From Flavobacteriales bacterium (GTDB taxonomy: Bacteria > Bacteroidota > Bacteroidia > Flavobacteriales > UBA7430), in contig JANXFM010000153.1 of NCBI GenBank assembly GCA_024959975.1, positions 1 through 7,384 of the forward strand: a stretch of DNA of 7,384 nucleotides. Reading direction: 5' to 3'. Shown piece after piece: positions 1 to 4,792 of the stretch. Made by a program: the position numbers and the translations under genes. The first letter of the stretch is position 1. Each line of letters begins with the position of its first letter. The notes under the pieces are model-generated. The model was not told the origin of the DNA. It was given only the letters and a program-made list of their open reading frames with translations, and searched no databases.

Positions 1-323
1 GAAGACCAATAAAAATCATTTTCAAAAGGGTACTTATTAGACTGATACATCTCTATTAACTCTTTTTTAGTAGGCAATCTCCACTCTGGATGGTTTTCAT
101 ATTTTTCCATTGCCTCATACCAAGTCATTAGTTCGGGCTCATCATAAAACTCCTTCAACGCCTGGTGTTCTTCATGAAATAGCTGTTCGCATATTTCCTC
201 CAAGTCTGAGTCCTTCTCATCTTGTAATATATCAGGATCTATCCTATTGTTGTACCACTCATGAACGATACTTAAAACCTCATCTTCGGATAAACCTTTT
301 TCTTTGATTATATCTTCATACAT
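1..323 (-). CDS. DUF1566-like variable protein without signal peptide (partial, D')
   Basis: An open frame starts with ATG at 323 and runs leftward for 107 codons with no stop, leaving the window inside the YWSS motif, so the C-terminus is not seen. It is a close paralogue of the gene at 6854-7327. Both begin MYEDIIKEKGLSEDEVLSIV and continue to WRLPTKKELIEMYQSN and DFYWSS, the core of DUF1566/Lcl_C-like domains. This copy has three extra codons near residue 56 (HQALKEFYDEP against HHEFYDEP) and about a dozen other substitutions. There is no signal peptide; the N-terminal half is acidic and probably helical, so the product should be cytoplasmic unless exported by another route. By analogy with its paralogue, a variable C-terminus should lie just off the left edge. 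The molecular function is unknown; a ligand-binding C-type-lectin-like fold is inferred. Confidence 0.85.
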   Translation of the reverse strand, partial: MYEDIIKEKGLSEDEVLSIVHEWYNNRIDPDILQDEKDSDLEEICEQLFHEEHQALKEFYDEPELMTWYEAMEKYENHPEWRLPTKKELIEMYQSNKYPFENDFYWS

Positions 324-380
324 ATCGGTTGTATTTTTTCTTTATACATGATTTAGTCATCCTTAATAAAGTTACGATTT
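1..380. repeat. Direct duplicate of 7014-7384
   Basis: Bases 1-380 align colinearly with 7014-7384, including about 55 bases of upstream DNA beyond the start codon. There is one 9-base indel (extra in this copy near 153-161) and scattered substitutions, which are not confined to adenines. Both copies run off the window: this one loses the 3' end of the gene, the other loses the upstream region. The duplication therefore included promoter and gene, and its edges cannot be mapped here. Confidence 0.9.
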
Positions 381-397
381 TTATAGCTTATAAGAAA
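367..397 (-). promoter_or_regulatory. Possible Bacteroidota promoter for the D' gene
   Basis: Reading the minus strand, TTTC (397-394) is followed by exactly 19 bases and then TAACTTTA (374-367). This approximates the Bacteroidota pattern TTTG-N19-TAnnTTTG with one mismatch in each box. Transcription would start about 40 bases before the ATG at 323. The -7 box is kept in the duplicate copy upstream of 7327, where the -33 box lies beyond the window. The match is imperfect, so this is tentative. Confidence 0.35.
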
Positions 398-510
398 TTT
401 TAAAGCGTATTACTAAGTCAATTTCATCTTTTTATGTCGATGGTATGTGTCTCATGAAATTTTTATGTGAAGTTTTTCATTTTCTGGGGGTAGTTTATTC
501 TGGAAACAAC

Positions 511-668
511 AATAAGGTACTCCAATAGGTATCTAAACTACCTGAGGGATGTTTACAACAACCTAAAAAACAGCCTTATTTCCAAGGATTAAGCCACAGG
601 ATAAGAAAAAGAAATGTTGTTGGGAAACGTATTTATTAATCGGTAGGAAATAGGAAGAAAACGGTAAA
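511..668. repeat. Diverged intergenic repeat, copy 1 (partner 2258-2427)
   Basis: This stretch resembles 2258-2427 in the same orientation. Shared landmarks in order are CCAATAGG, then CTAC-TGAG, then AAAAAGAAATG, then a GG-AGGAAATA block, then CGGTAAA. Small gaps separate them and identity is moderate by eye. Copy 2 lies directly upstream of gene A; this copy lies about 190 bases upstream of D'. It may be a shared leader of variable-protein genes or an old dispersed repeat. No convincing gene is seen between 324 and 957; the minus-strand frames at 563-823 and 846-1106 lack family features and the second overlaps gene A. Confidence 0.5.
515..543 (-). promoter_or_regulatory. Candidate conserved hairpin, copy 1
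   Basis: AGGTA (515-519) and TACCT (539-543) can pair around a loop containing CCAATAGG. The related site at 2265-2294 has arms AAGTAG and CTACTT around a similar loop. Between the copies the second base pair changes from A-T to G-C on both sides, a compensatory change, while the loop stays similar. With only two copies this is suggestive, not proven. Confidence 0.3.
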
Positions 669-721
669 ATCGTCAAATTAGGGTTGCTCAAGAAATTAAA
701 TCCCGTATGTATCGGAAACAA

Positions 722-751
722 AAAACTCCTCCGAATTAACGGAGGAGTTTT
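722..751 (-). terminator. Rho-independent terminator (gene A transcript side)
   Basis: A perfect 12-bp inverted repeat, AAAACTCCTCCG (722-733) and CGGAGGAGTTTT (740-751), encloses a 6-base loop. On the minus strand the stem is followed by six T (725-720), a classic intrinsic terminator. On the plus strand only a four-T end follows, so it may work weakly both ways. It lies about 210 bases past the stop of gene A and 10 bases past the tRNA-like 3' end. Confidence 0.85.
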
Positions 752-760
752 CAAGTTTGC

Positions 761-786
761 TGCGGTCTGGACGAGACTCGAACCTC
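761..786 (-). pseudogene. tRNA-like 3' end remnant (resembles tRNA-Asp T-arm and acceptor)
   Basis: On the minus strand, GAGGTTCGAGTCTC is followed by GTCCAGACCGCA. This is the usual form of a bacterial tRNA T-arm (TTCGAGT loop) and 3' acceptor strand, and recalls Bacteroidota tRNA-Asp, which ends GTCCAGACCGCA. No complete tRNA can be folded: there is no upstream GGTCTGG to pair with CCAGACC, and the T-stem AGAGG/CTCGT pairs poorly. Further upstream, CTGTAAC near 813-819 looks like an anticodon loop (GTA), but its stem is weak. A strong terminator follows directly, as is typical of tRNA units. It is best read as a decayed or displaced tRNA 3' end, possibly a former integration site; an unusual functional tRNA cannot be wholly excluded. 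Confidence 0.45.
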
Positions 787-927
787 TTTTCCAAACCCTA
801 TGTTCTACGGGAGTTACAGCCATACTGCTATTTTCAACTCACCGATTAGAGTACCGAAATCAAATGAACAAGGTGTAAAATCACTTTCCCCTGCTTTGTA
901 AATATATTAAAACTATTCCGAACCCTA

Positions 928-960
928 GTTATTGAACTACAACTTAGAAGGAACGGATTA
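928..960 (-). repeat. Shared 33-base sequence downstream of A (partner 4929-4961)
   Basis: This 33-base stretch matches 4929-4961 with one difference (G/A at position 20 of the alignment). In B it lies about 28 bases past the stop. In A it abuts the variable repeat directly, so A's stop codon is formed from the TAA at its edge (958-960). The GGAACGGATTA part also recurs after C, near 5744-5754. The sequence is therefore part of the conserved 3' tail of the cassette. Confidence 0.85.
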
Positions 961-1080
961 AAAAGCGCGAATAACACGAACCCTGCCCGTACTGATCTTA
1001 CTGCTGAGGTGCATGTAACCTTCACCGAAATTGAAGGAAAATGCGCTGGGCGTAGTAGCGTTCTCCGAGGAAGACCAATA
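958..1080 (-). repeat. Candidate DGR variable repeat, gene A
   Basis: Codons from TATTGG (1080) to the stop match the frame shared by B, C and D: TCTTCCTCGGAG at the start and AGGGTTCGTGTTATTCGC at the end. The interior differs strongly. Codons aligned with template-type AAC sites read AAC, CCC, TCC, TAC, CAC, CTC, AGC and ATC: all end in C while bases one and two vary. One extra AGC codon precedes GCA. Confidence 0.75.
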
Positions 1081-2235
1081 CCTATTCTCCCAATTACTGA
1101 ATCCACCTAAATTACCATTTGTGCCACCTTGTCCTATGGTCATATACATTACTATGAGTTCATATAGTGAGGGTAAGTACCAGTCGTTGTAGCCTTCTGC
1201 TTCATAAGCTAATGCCTCACTTGCTGCTATTGGTGTTTCTGAGCATCCTGATACTATATCTAATGTGTTTTGTAGACCTGTTCCCATAGTCATATCACCT
1301 TCTCCACCACATGGTGTCCCTCCAAAACTTGAACAATCACCAGGTGTGTAAAAAGTACCCAAAACGCCCCATTCAGCAAACAGACATCCATCAGAAGGAA
1401 CATCATCACAAGATGTATAGGCACATAATAGGTTCCCCCACTCATCTTCTGCTTGAACGGTTGCATCTACATCGTAGTTTGTTGCATTTGCATCCAAACA
1501 GCCCTCTGTACCATCCGTAGTTCCATAACAGCCCCACTCATAATAACTATCTAAATCTTCCATAGCTGCTACTAATCCGTGTTGACCTGTTTCGTCAATA
1601 TAAAAGACTATTCCGCCTTCTGCTAAGTCTCCCACTTGAAGTTGCATTAAATTCCCATCACAATCATAACCTTCTATGGCATACTGACACACACCCTCAC
1701 CTGTAGCCAACTCATTATAATCACAAGCGCTTACATCTTGGCATCCAATAACTTCTTCAGCTTCATTAGTACCATAATAATCAGAATCATAGACACACGA
1801 TCTATCATTTATTGTTGCCCACTGACTAAAGTTTACAGCCTCACAGTCCATACAACCTTGAATTTGATGATAGTTAATCGGACTTGTACAAATCTGAAAG
1901 CTCACTACAGATTCACTCATTTTAACCAAATATCCTTGATTAGGTAAAAGGTCTCCTATACCATTATATCCCCATTCAGGAAGGTAAGCATAACCTATAT
2001 TATCTTTTGCTATTACAATCACATCTGAAATAGACTGAAAAATAGATTGGCTGTCAGCAGCTTCTCTACATCCATACCCAACCATATTCCATCCAATTAG
2101 CAAATCTAATGTGATAGGTGGGTTAGCTTTTTGAGTTAAAAGATTGTAATCGTTAATAGAATAACAAGGGTCTTCTTCTTGCCCAAACGCAAACAGAGGT
2201 AGTAGAATGAATATATAAAGTAGTTTTTTAATCAT
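958..2235 (-). CDS. Exported Cys-module DUF1566-like variable protein A
   Basis: The 425-residue product opens with a signal peptide (MIKKLLYIFILLPLFAFG, cut before Q19). It is followed by a domain with YSINDYNLLTQ and GWNMVGY (about 22-125) shared with protein C, then Asp/Cys modules (about 126-195: GCMDCEAVNF, GCQDVSACDYNELAT). The DUF1566-like domain begins near 205 (EGGIVFYIDETG, HGLVAAMEDL, YEWGCYG) and ends YWSSSEN to RVRVIRAF. Unlike B and C, about 60 residues are inserted after YEWGCYG, including a further GCLDANATNYDVDAT module and a Gly/Cys-rich stretch. The last 41 codons form a candidate DGR variable repeat, one codon longer than in B-D and with the usual AW replaced by AF. It stands alone on the minus strand, with a terminator at 722-751. 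It probably displays a diversified lectin-like surface outside the cell; the ligand is unknown. The start is the first ATG and gives a complete signal peptide. Confidence 0.88.
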   Translation of the reverse strand: MIKKLLYIFILLPLFAFGQEEDPCYSINDYNLLTQKANPPITLDLLIGWNMVGYGCREAADSQSIFQSISDVIVIAKDNIGYAYLPEWGYNGIGDLLPNQGYLVKMSESVVSFQICTSPINYHQIQGCMDCEAVNFSQWATINDRSCVYDSDYYGTNEAEEVIGCQDVSACDYNELATGEGVCQYAIEGYDCDGNLMQLQVGDLAEGGIVFYIDETGQHGLVAAMEDLDSYYEWGCYGTTDGTEGCLDANATNYDVDATVQAEDEWGNLLCAYTSCDDVPSDGCLFAEWGVLGTFYTPGDCSSFGGTPCGGEGDMTMGTGLQNTLDIVSGCSETPIAASEALAYEAEGYNDWYLPSLYELIVMYMTIGQGGTNGNLGGFSNWENRYWSSSENATTPSAFSFNFGEGYMHLSSKISTGRVRVIRAF

Positions 2236-2257
2236 AGTGGGAATTAGAATGTGATAA

Positions 2258-2427
2258 TAACATTAAGTAGTTCCAATAGGTTTCTGAGCTACTTGAGTAG
2301 CATTTAACATGGTAAAACAACCCTTATAGGCAGAATTTCATAATATTAAATCTTAATTTAGTAAAAAGAAATGTAATTATAAAGACCAATTTAGTTACCG
2401 GCAGGAAATACGCTTTTATCGGTAAAT
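2258..2427. repeat. Diverged intergenic repeat, copy 2 (partner 511-668)
   Basis: This fills most of the gap between the start of gene A and the repeat R1, and resembles 511-668 in the same orientation with small gaps. Its inner end (GGCAGGAAATA to CGGTAAA) is also echoed at 4803-4828, where it leads into repeat R3. No clear promoter for gene A was found in it: there is no TTTG-N19-TAnnTTTG pair on the minus strand. Confidence 0.5.
2265..2294 (-). promoter_or_regulatory. Candidate conserved hairpin, copy 2, upstream of gene A
   Basis: AAGTAG (2265-2270) and CTACTT (2289-2294) form a 6-bp stem around an 18-base loop with CCAATAGG, about 30 bases before the ATG of gene A. It is related to the hairpin at 515-543, with one compensatory base-pair change. 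On the A transcript it would lie in the 5' leader. The role is unknown. Confidence 0.35.
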
Positions 2428-2511
2428 TTATGGGATGGGTATCCAAAAAACACTCATGGGGGTGGGCTATTTAGCATAGGACATCCACACGAACAAAAAC
2501 ACGACTAATAG
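2399..2511 (+). repeat. Intergenic repeat R, copy R1
   Basis: The core (2428-2495) differs from R3 (4831-4898) at about three positions, which is very high for intergenic DNA. It contains two near-repeats, ATGGGATGGG (2430-2439) and ATGGGGGTGGG (2456-2466). The right part, around AACACGACTAATAGTATGG, is diverged from R2 and R3. A 14-codon frame, MGWVSKKHSWGWAI (2430-2474), is present here and in R3, but it is too short to call a gene. No terminal inverted repeats are seen. Confidence 0.75.
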
Positions 2512-2512
2512 T

Positions 2513-2608
2513 ATGGACTACACAGACTGGTACATACATTCAAAGAATGAATTGGTAGAAATGTATCATACGATAGGAAAAGTAAGCTCACATGACCCAA
2601 ATAATTAA
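2513..2608 (+). pseudogene. Fragment of a DUF1566-like variable-protein gene
   Basis: The plus-strand frame reads MDYTDWYIHSKNELVEMYHT then IGKVSSHDPNN and a stop. This corresponds to the middle of the DUF1566-like domain of protein B (DYSDWYLPSKDELKEMYNTI then GNGG). The leucine-proline of WYLPS has become isoleucine-histidine. Neither the upstream domain nor the YWSSS-to-RVRVIRAF end is present nearby. The scrap has the opposite orientation to every intact paralogue here and lies directly after repeat R1, so it is a relic of a rearranged or truncated gene. Confidence 0.75.
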
Positions 2609-2630
2609 AAGAGGATTTTCAGTAGAAATA

Positions 2631-2661
2631 ATTGATATTAATTTCTCTTTCTCTAAATTTA
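2631..2661 (+). promoter_or_regulatory. Bacteroidota-type promoter for 2684-3302
   Basis: ATTG (2631-2634) is followed by exactly 19 bases and TAAATTTA (2654-2661), close to TTTG-N19-TAnnTTTG. Transcription would start near 2668, leaving a leader of about 16 bases before the ATG at 2684. Confidence 0.55.
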
Positions 2662-2683
2662 GACTATTCTAATAACCAATTAA

Positions 2684-3034
2684 ATGAAAGAAGATAGGAG
2701 AAATAATAAGAAATTTGAGCCAACAAAAGTCCAGGTATTCAAGCTGATGTATTATGTTCAGCGTACGATTGAGCAGACTGAGGAAGGAGGAGGTTCGTTT
2801 GCGCACGATTGGGCTTTCTGCACTTTAATTGAAATAAACAAAGATGTTTTTTATGTATGTGACAGGAAATATGCTGATGACGTAGATTATAAGAATGAAT
2901 TCTTGATTATGGGCGTTCGCCCAGACGGTTCTGCATATAATCTGGTAGATATATTTCCAGATGAAAAGGAAAGAAGAGAATTTTACTCTCAGTTACATAA
3001 AGAAGATATTAGTAACTGGAAACTAGGAACATAG
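2684..3034 (+). CDS. Hypothetical protein, 116 aa
   Basis: I do not recognise this family. The product is soluble and charged, with a basic N-terminus (MKEDRRNNKKFEPTK). A likely mixed alpha/beta body follows, with the stretches HDWAFCTLIEINKDVFYVCD (about 45-64) and NEFLIMGVRPDGSAYNLVDI (about 75-94), then a helical acidic-basic tail (PDEKERREFYSQLHKED). There is no signal peptide, membrane segment or known catalytic motif. The start fits the promoter at 2631-2661. The 78-residue gene begins 31 bases downstream on the same strand, so the two are probably cotranscribed. The pair is bracketed by repeat copies R1 and R2, which suggests a module acquired or moved as a unit. Confidence 0.75.
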   Translation: MKEDRRNNKKFEPTKVQVFKLMYYVQRTIEQTEEGGGSFAHDWAFCTLIEINKDVFYVCDRKYADDVDYKNEFLIMGVRPDGSAYNLVDIFPDEKERREFYSQLHKEDISNWKLGT

Positions 3035-3065
3035 TTGTAAAGTAATTAACTAATGAATTTGTGGT

Positions 3066-3302
3066 ATGGAAGAAGAGTTTAGAGAACGATATAGAAAGTT
3101 AAAAGCACAATTGCTCTCAGAAGGGCTTACCACTGAAATAGAAAACTCCTACACTTCTTTATCGGCCGCTACAAAGATATTAAGACACTTGGACGAGGCT
3201 GGTGATTTGCTTTTTGAAGTTATGATTTACTGCCAAGAAAAGGGAATTGATATTAGTGATGATGAGAGGAGGAATAAGGCTTTTAACGAATTATTGAATT
3301 AA
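3066..3302 (+). CDS. Hypothetical small helical protein, 78 aa
   Basis: I do not recognise this family. The sequence is almost entirely compatible with alpha helices: a charged first helix (EEEFRERYRKLKAQLLSEG), a second segment (TKILRHLDEAGDLLFEVMIY) and a third near the end (DDERRNKAFNELL). It has no signal peptide, membrane span or DNA-binding motif. It lies 31 bases after the 116-residue gene and probably shares its transcript. A weak imperfect hairpin (3304-3328) follows without a T-run. Being small and helical it could bind a partner such as its neighbour, but that is conjecture. It does not resemble DGR Avd in length (usually about 120 residues or more). Confidence 0.7.
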   Translation: MEEEFRERYRKLKAQLLSEGLTTEIENSYTSLSAATKILRHLDEAGDLLFEVMIYCQEKGIDISDDERRNKAFNELLN

Positions 3303-3365
3303 ATAATGAAACAATATAGTTGTCATTAAAAATGAACTCGGTAGGTTTTCTTGAGTTTATAGTAA

Positions 3366-3432
3366 TATGGGATGGGCTATTTAGTATAGGACATCCACTC
3401 ACCTAGTAACACACTAAATATTATAGGAAAAT
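3366..3432 (+). repeat. Intergenic repeat R, copy R2 (internally deleted)
   Basis: R2 matches R1 and R3 but lacks about 27 bases. It reads ATGGGATGGG and passes straight into CTATTTAG, consistent with recombination between the two ATGGGxTGGG near-repeats present in the longer copies. Its right part (ACACTAAATATTATAGGAAAAT) matches R3 (4904-4925) closely and ends about 40 bases before the 3474 gene. Confidence 0.75.
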
Positions 3433-3473
3433 GGAATGATAATTGATGTATCACTTAACTAAAAACAGAAATT

Positions 3474-3839
3474 ATGAAAAAGTTATTATTAGTGGTTACG
3501 GTGATTTTATCGCTACCTTCAACCGCACAGGATTGTTGGAAAAACACAACGTACACACAGCATACAGAGATAAACACAAATTATGTTTATCAACCGTATC
3601 AGCAAAACCCGTATGCACAACCTATATACACGCAACCTGTATATACAAACCCTTATCAATATACGCAACAGGACTATTACCAAAATAATTATTATCAAAA
3701 TGATGTACACAACGCATCACACACTCTTGGACACGCAATTGGGGAATTAATAAATATAGTTATACGGGAAACAGGTAAGACACGAAACAATCAAAGATGC
3801 AGAAATCACAGAGTTCGCAATTGTAATTTTTGTAGATAA
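3474..3839 (+). CDS. Secreted Tyr/Gln/Asn-rich protein, 121 aa
   Basis: The protein begins with a clear signal peptide (MKKLLLVVTVILSLPSTA, cut before Q19). The middle (about 35-78) is low-complexity and dominated by Tyr, Gln, Asn, Pro and Thr, with repeated units such as YQPYQQNPYAQP, YTQPVYTNPY and YYQNNYYQND. A helical stretch follows (LGHAIGELINIVIRE), then a basic Cys-containing tail (RCRNHRVRNCNFCR). The composition suggests an extracytoplasmic, flexible, possibly adhesive or self-assembling protein; no enzyme motif is visible. The start at 3474 is chosen because it gives the signal peptide; a frame at 3443-3688 overlaps but has no such logic. It lies behind repeat R2 and no convincing promoter was found. 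The family is not recognised. Confidence 0.75.
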   Translation: MKKLLLVVTVILSLPSTAQDCWKNTTYTQHTEINTNYVYQPYQQNPYAQPIYTQPVYTNPYQYTQQDYYQNNYYQNDVHNASHTLGHAIGELINIVIRETGKTRNNQRCRNHRVRNCNFCR

Positions 3840-3880
3840 TCGCACCTTTATTAAAAGGTTTATACTATGGTCAAATACAA

Positions 3881-4030
3881 GGTTCTGTCGCATTAATTGT
3901 TTTTGACCATTTTTCACTTAAATCACTATTCTATAAAAAAGTTAAATATCAAATAATAAACACCTTATGTTTTTCAGTTTTTATCAAGAAACACAAAAGT
4001 TAGTGGATTTTAGATTAATGCGACAGAACC
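3881..4030. mobile_element. MITE-like element, 150 bp, perfect 17-bp inverted ends
   Basis: GGTTCTGTCGCATTAAT (3881-3897) is repeated exactly in inverse orientation at 4014-4030; one more flanking pair on each side (AA/TT) extends the match to 19. The AT-rich interior of about 116 bases has no gene. The ends recall insertion-sequence termini of the GGTTCTGT-TGCA type that I associate with the IS6 family, but this is from memory. No direct target duplication is obvious: the left flank is AAATACAA and the right TTTTAAAA. It could instead be a solo remnant with both ends of a lost IS. It lies in the 262-base gap between the secreted protein and the membrane-protein operon. Confidence 0.65.
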
Positions 4031-4035
4031 TTTTA

Positions 4036-4059
4036 AAATGTAATGTTTGCTTTACATTT
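4036..4059. promoter_or_regulatory. Palindromic operator candidate
   Basis: AAATGTAA (4036-4043) and TTACATTT (4052-4059) are perfect inverted arms separated by 8 bases. The -33 promoter box (TTTG, 4046-4049) lies between the arms. This position suits repression by a dimeric Xre-type regulator, and one is encoded in the operon this promoter drives, so autoregulation is inferred. Confidence 0.5.
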
Positions 4060-4076
4060 AATGTTTATTATATTTA
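4046..4076 (+). promoter_or_regulatory. Bacteroidota-type promoter for 4102-4771
   Basis: TTTG (4046-4049), 19 bases, then TATATTTA (4069-4076) matches TTTG-N19-TAnnTTTG in all but the last base. Transcription should start near 4083, about 20 bases before the ATG at 4102. Confidence 0.65.
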
Positions 4077-4101
4077 AATATTAATTTTTAAATCTACTAT
4101 T

Positions 4102-4578
4102 ATGAAAATGAATTATTTATTACCCAATTATTTGAAGAAAATTGGTTGGGTCTTGTTAGTGCCAGGCTTTTTGATGTTGATAGCATTTTTATTTTTTGAG
4201 TTTCAACCGGATTTTTTAGATATAACTGTTTTTGCATTTTATAATGATGAGATAATGGGAGGTAGAGATGTATTCGCCTTTATAAAGCATAATGTATTTG
4301 ATGAACTTAGCTGTGTGTTTTTTATTGTTGGGGCAATATTGATTGCTTTTTCTAAAGAGGTAGTAGAAGATGAACTCATTTCAAAGATTAGATTAGAATC
4401 CCTAGTGTGGGCTACCTATTTCAATTATGCAATTTTATTATTTACGATTATTTTCATCTATGGAATGGGCTTCTTTTGGGTGATGGCATTTAATATTTTC
4501 ACCATACTTTTATTCTTTATCATCCGGTTTACATGGATGAAAAATAAATCTAAAATAGCATTAGTCCATGAAGAATAG
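4102..4578 (+). CDS. Four-helix integral membrane protein, 158 aa
   Basis: The product is an inner-membrane protein with four hydrophobic segments at about residues 14-33 (WVLLVPGFLMLIAFLFF), 68-85 (ELSCVFFIVGAILIAF), 105-125 (FNYAILLFTIIFIYGMGFFW) and 128-146 (AFNIFTILLFFIIRF). There is a soluble, mostly acidic stretch between the first two (FQPDFLDITVF to FIKHNVFD) and a basic tail (WMKNKSKIALVHEE). Its end overlaps the start of the small Xre regulator by 11 bases, so the two are translationally coupled. Pairs of a small multi-pass protein (often DUF2975-like) and a YozG-type Xre protein are widespread in bacteria, and this layout fits, though I cannot confirm the family. A role as a membrane partner or sensor for the regulator is inference. 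An alternative start at codon 3 (4108) is possible. Confidence 0.8.
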   Translation: MKMNYLLPNYLKKIGWVLLVPGFLMLIAFLFFEFQPDFLDITVFAFYNDEIMGGRDVFAFIKHNVFDELSCVFFIVGAILIAFSKEVVEDELISKIRLESLVWATYFNYAILLFTIIFIYGMGFFWVMAFNIFTILLFFIIRFTWMKNKSKIALVHEE

Positions 4579-4771
4579 TATTAAAGTAGAACGAGCTAAA
4601 AAAAAAATCACCCAAGCTCAATTAGCTGAATTGGTAAAAGTAAGTCGGCAAACAATCAATGCAATTGAGTTGGGGAAATACAATTTATCTACCATTCTGG
4701 CATTAAAAATTGCTCATGTTTGTAATCGATCTGTTCATGATATTTTTGAACTAGAAGATTACGATTGGTAG
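4568..4771 (+). CDS. Small Xre-family HTH regulator, 67 aa
   Basis: The protein is almost only a Cro/C1-type helix-turn-helix: RAKKKITQAQLAELVKVSRQ then TINAIELGKYNLSTILALKI, about residues 9-48. The recognition helix is around SRQTINAIE, and the tail VHDIFELEDYDW is typical of the YozG-like short Xre group (about 65-70 residues). It is predicted to bind DNA as a dimer in the cytoplasm. Its start codon lies inside the end of the membrane-protein gene (11-base overlap), so it depends on the same promoter at 4046-4076. The palindrome around that promoter's -33 box is the natural candidate operator. Nothing suggests a toxin-antitoxin pair. Confidence 0.9.
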   Translation: MKNSIKVERAKKKITQAQLAELVKVSRQTINAIELGKYNLSTILALKIAHVCNRSVHDIFELEDYDW

Positions 4772-4792
4772 TCATGATATGGACACTATCGA

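Noticed and set aside
501..515. AACAACAATAA stretch as a possible template repeat
   Set aside because: It is A-rich like a DGR template, but the surrounding constant frame (TCTTCCTCGGAG, GCGTGG, AGGGTTCG) is absent on both strands.
761..850. Complete functional tRNA
   Set aside because: No 5' acceptor strand pairs with CCAGACC, the T-stem pairs poorly and the anticodon stem is weak; only the 3' end is convincing.
563..1106. Minus-strand open frames 563-823 and 846-1106
   Set aside because: They span the terminator and tRNA-like region or overlap gene A out of frame, have no recognisable motif, and look like chance openings in AT-rich DNA.
2430..2474. 14-codon frame MGWVSKKHSWGWAI in R1 and R3 as a peptide gene
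   Set aside because: Its conservation follows the high DNA identity of the repeat; R2 has lost most of it and no start signal is visible.
3304..3328. Hairpin TAATGAAAC/GTTGTCATTA as a terminator
   Set aside because: The stem is AT-rich with a bulge and there is no T-run on either strand.
3443..3710. Frames 3443-3688 (+) and 3519-3710 (-)
   Set aside because: Both overlap the secreted-protein gene, which has a proper signal peptide; their repetitive content comes from reading its low-complexity DNA in other frames.
4102..4771. Toxin-antitoxin system for the membrane protein and Xre regulator
   Set aside because: The order, the four-helix membrane protein and the short YozG-like regulator fit a regulator-membrane pair; no toxin motif is seen.
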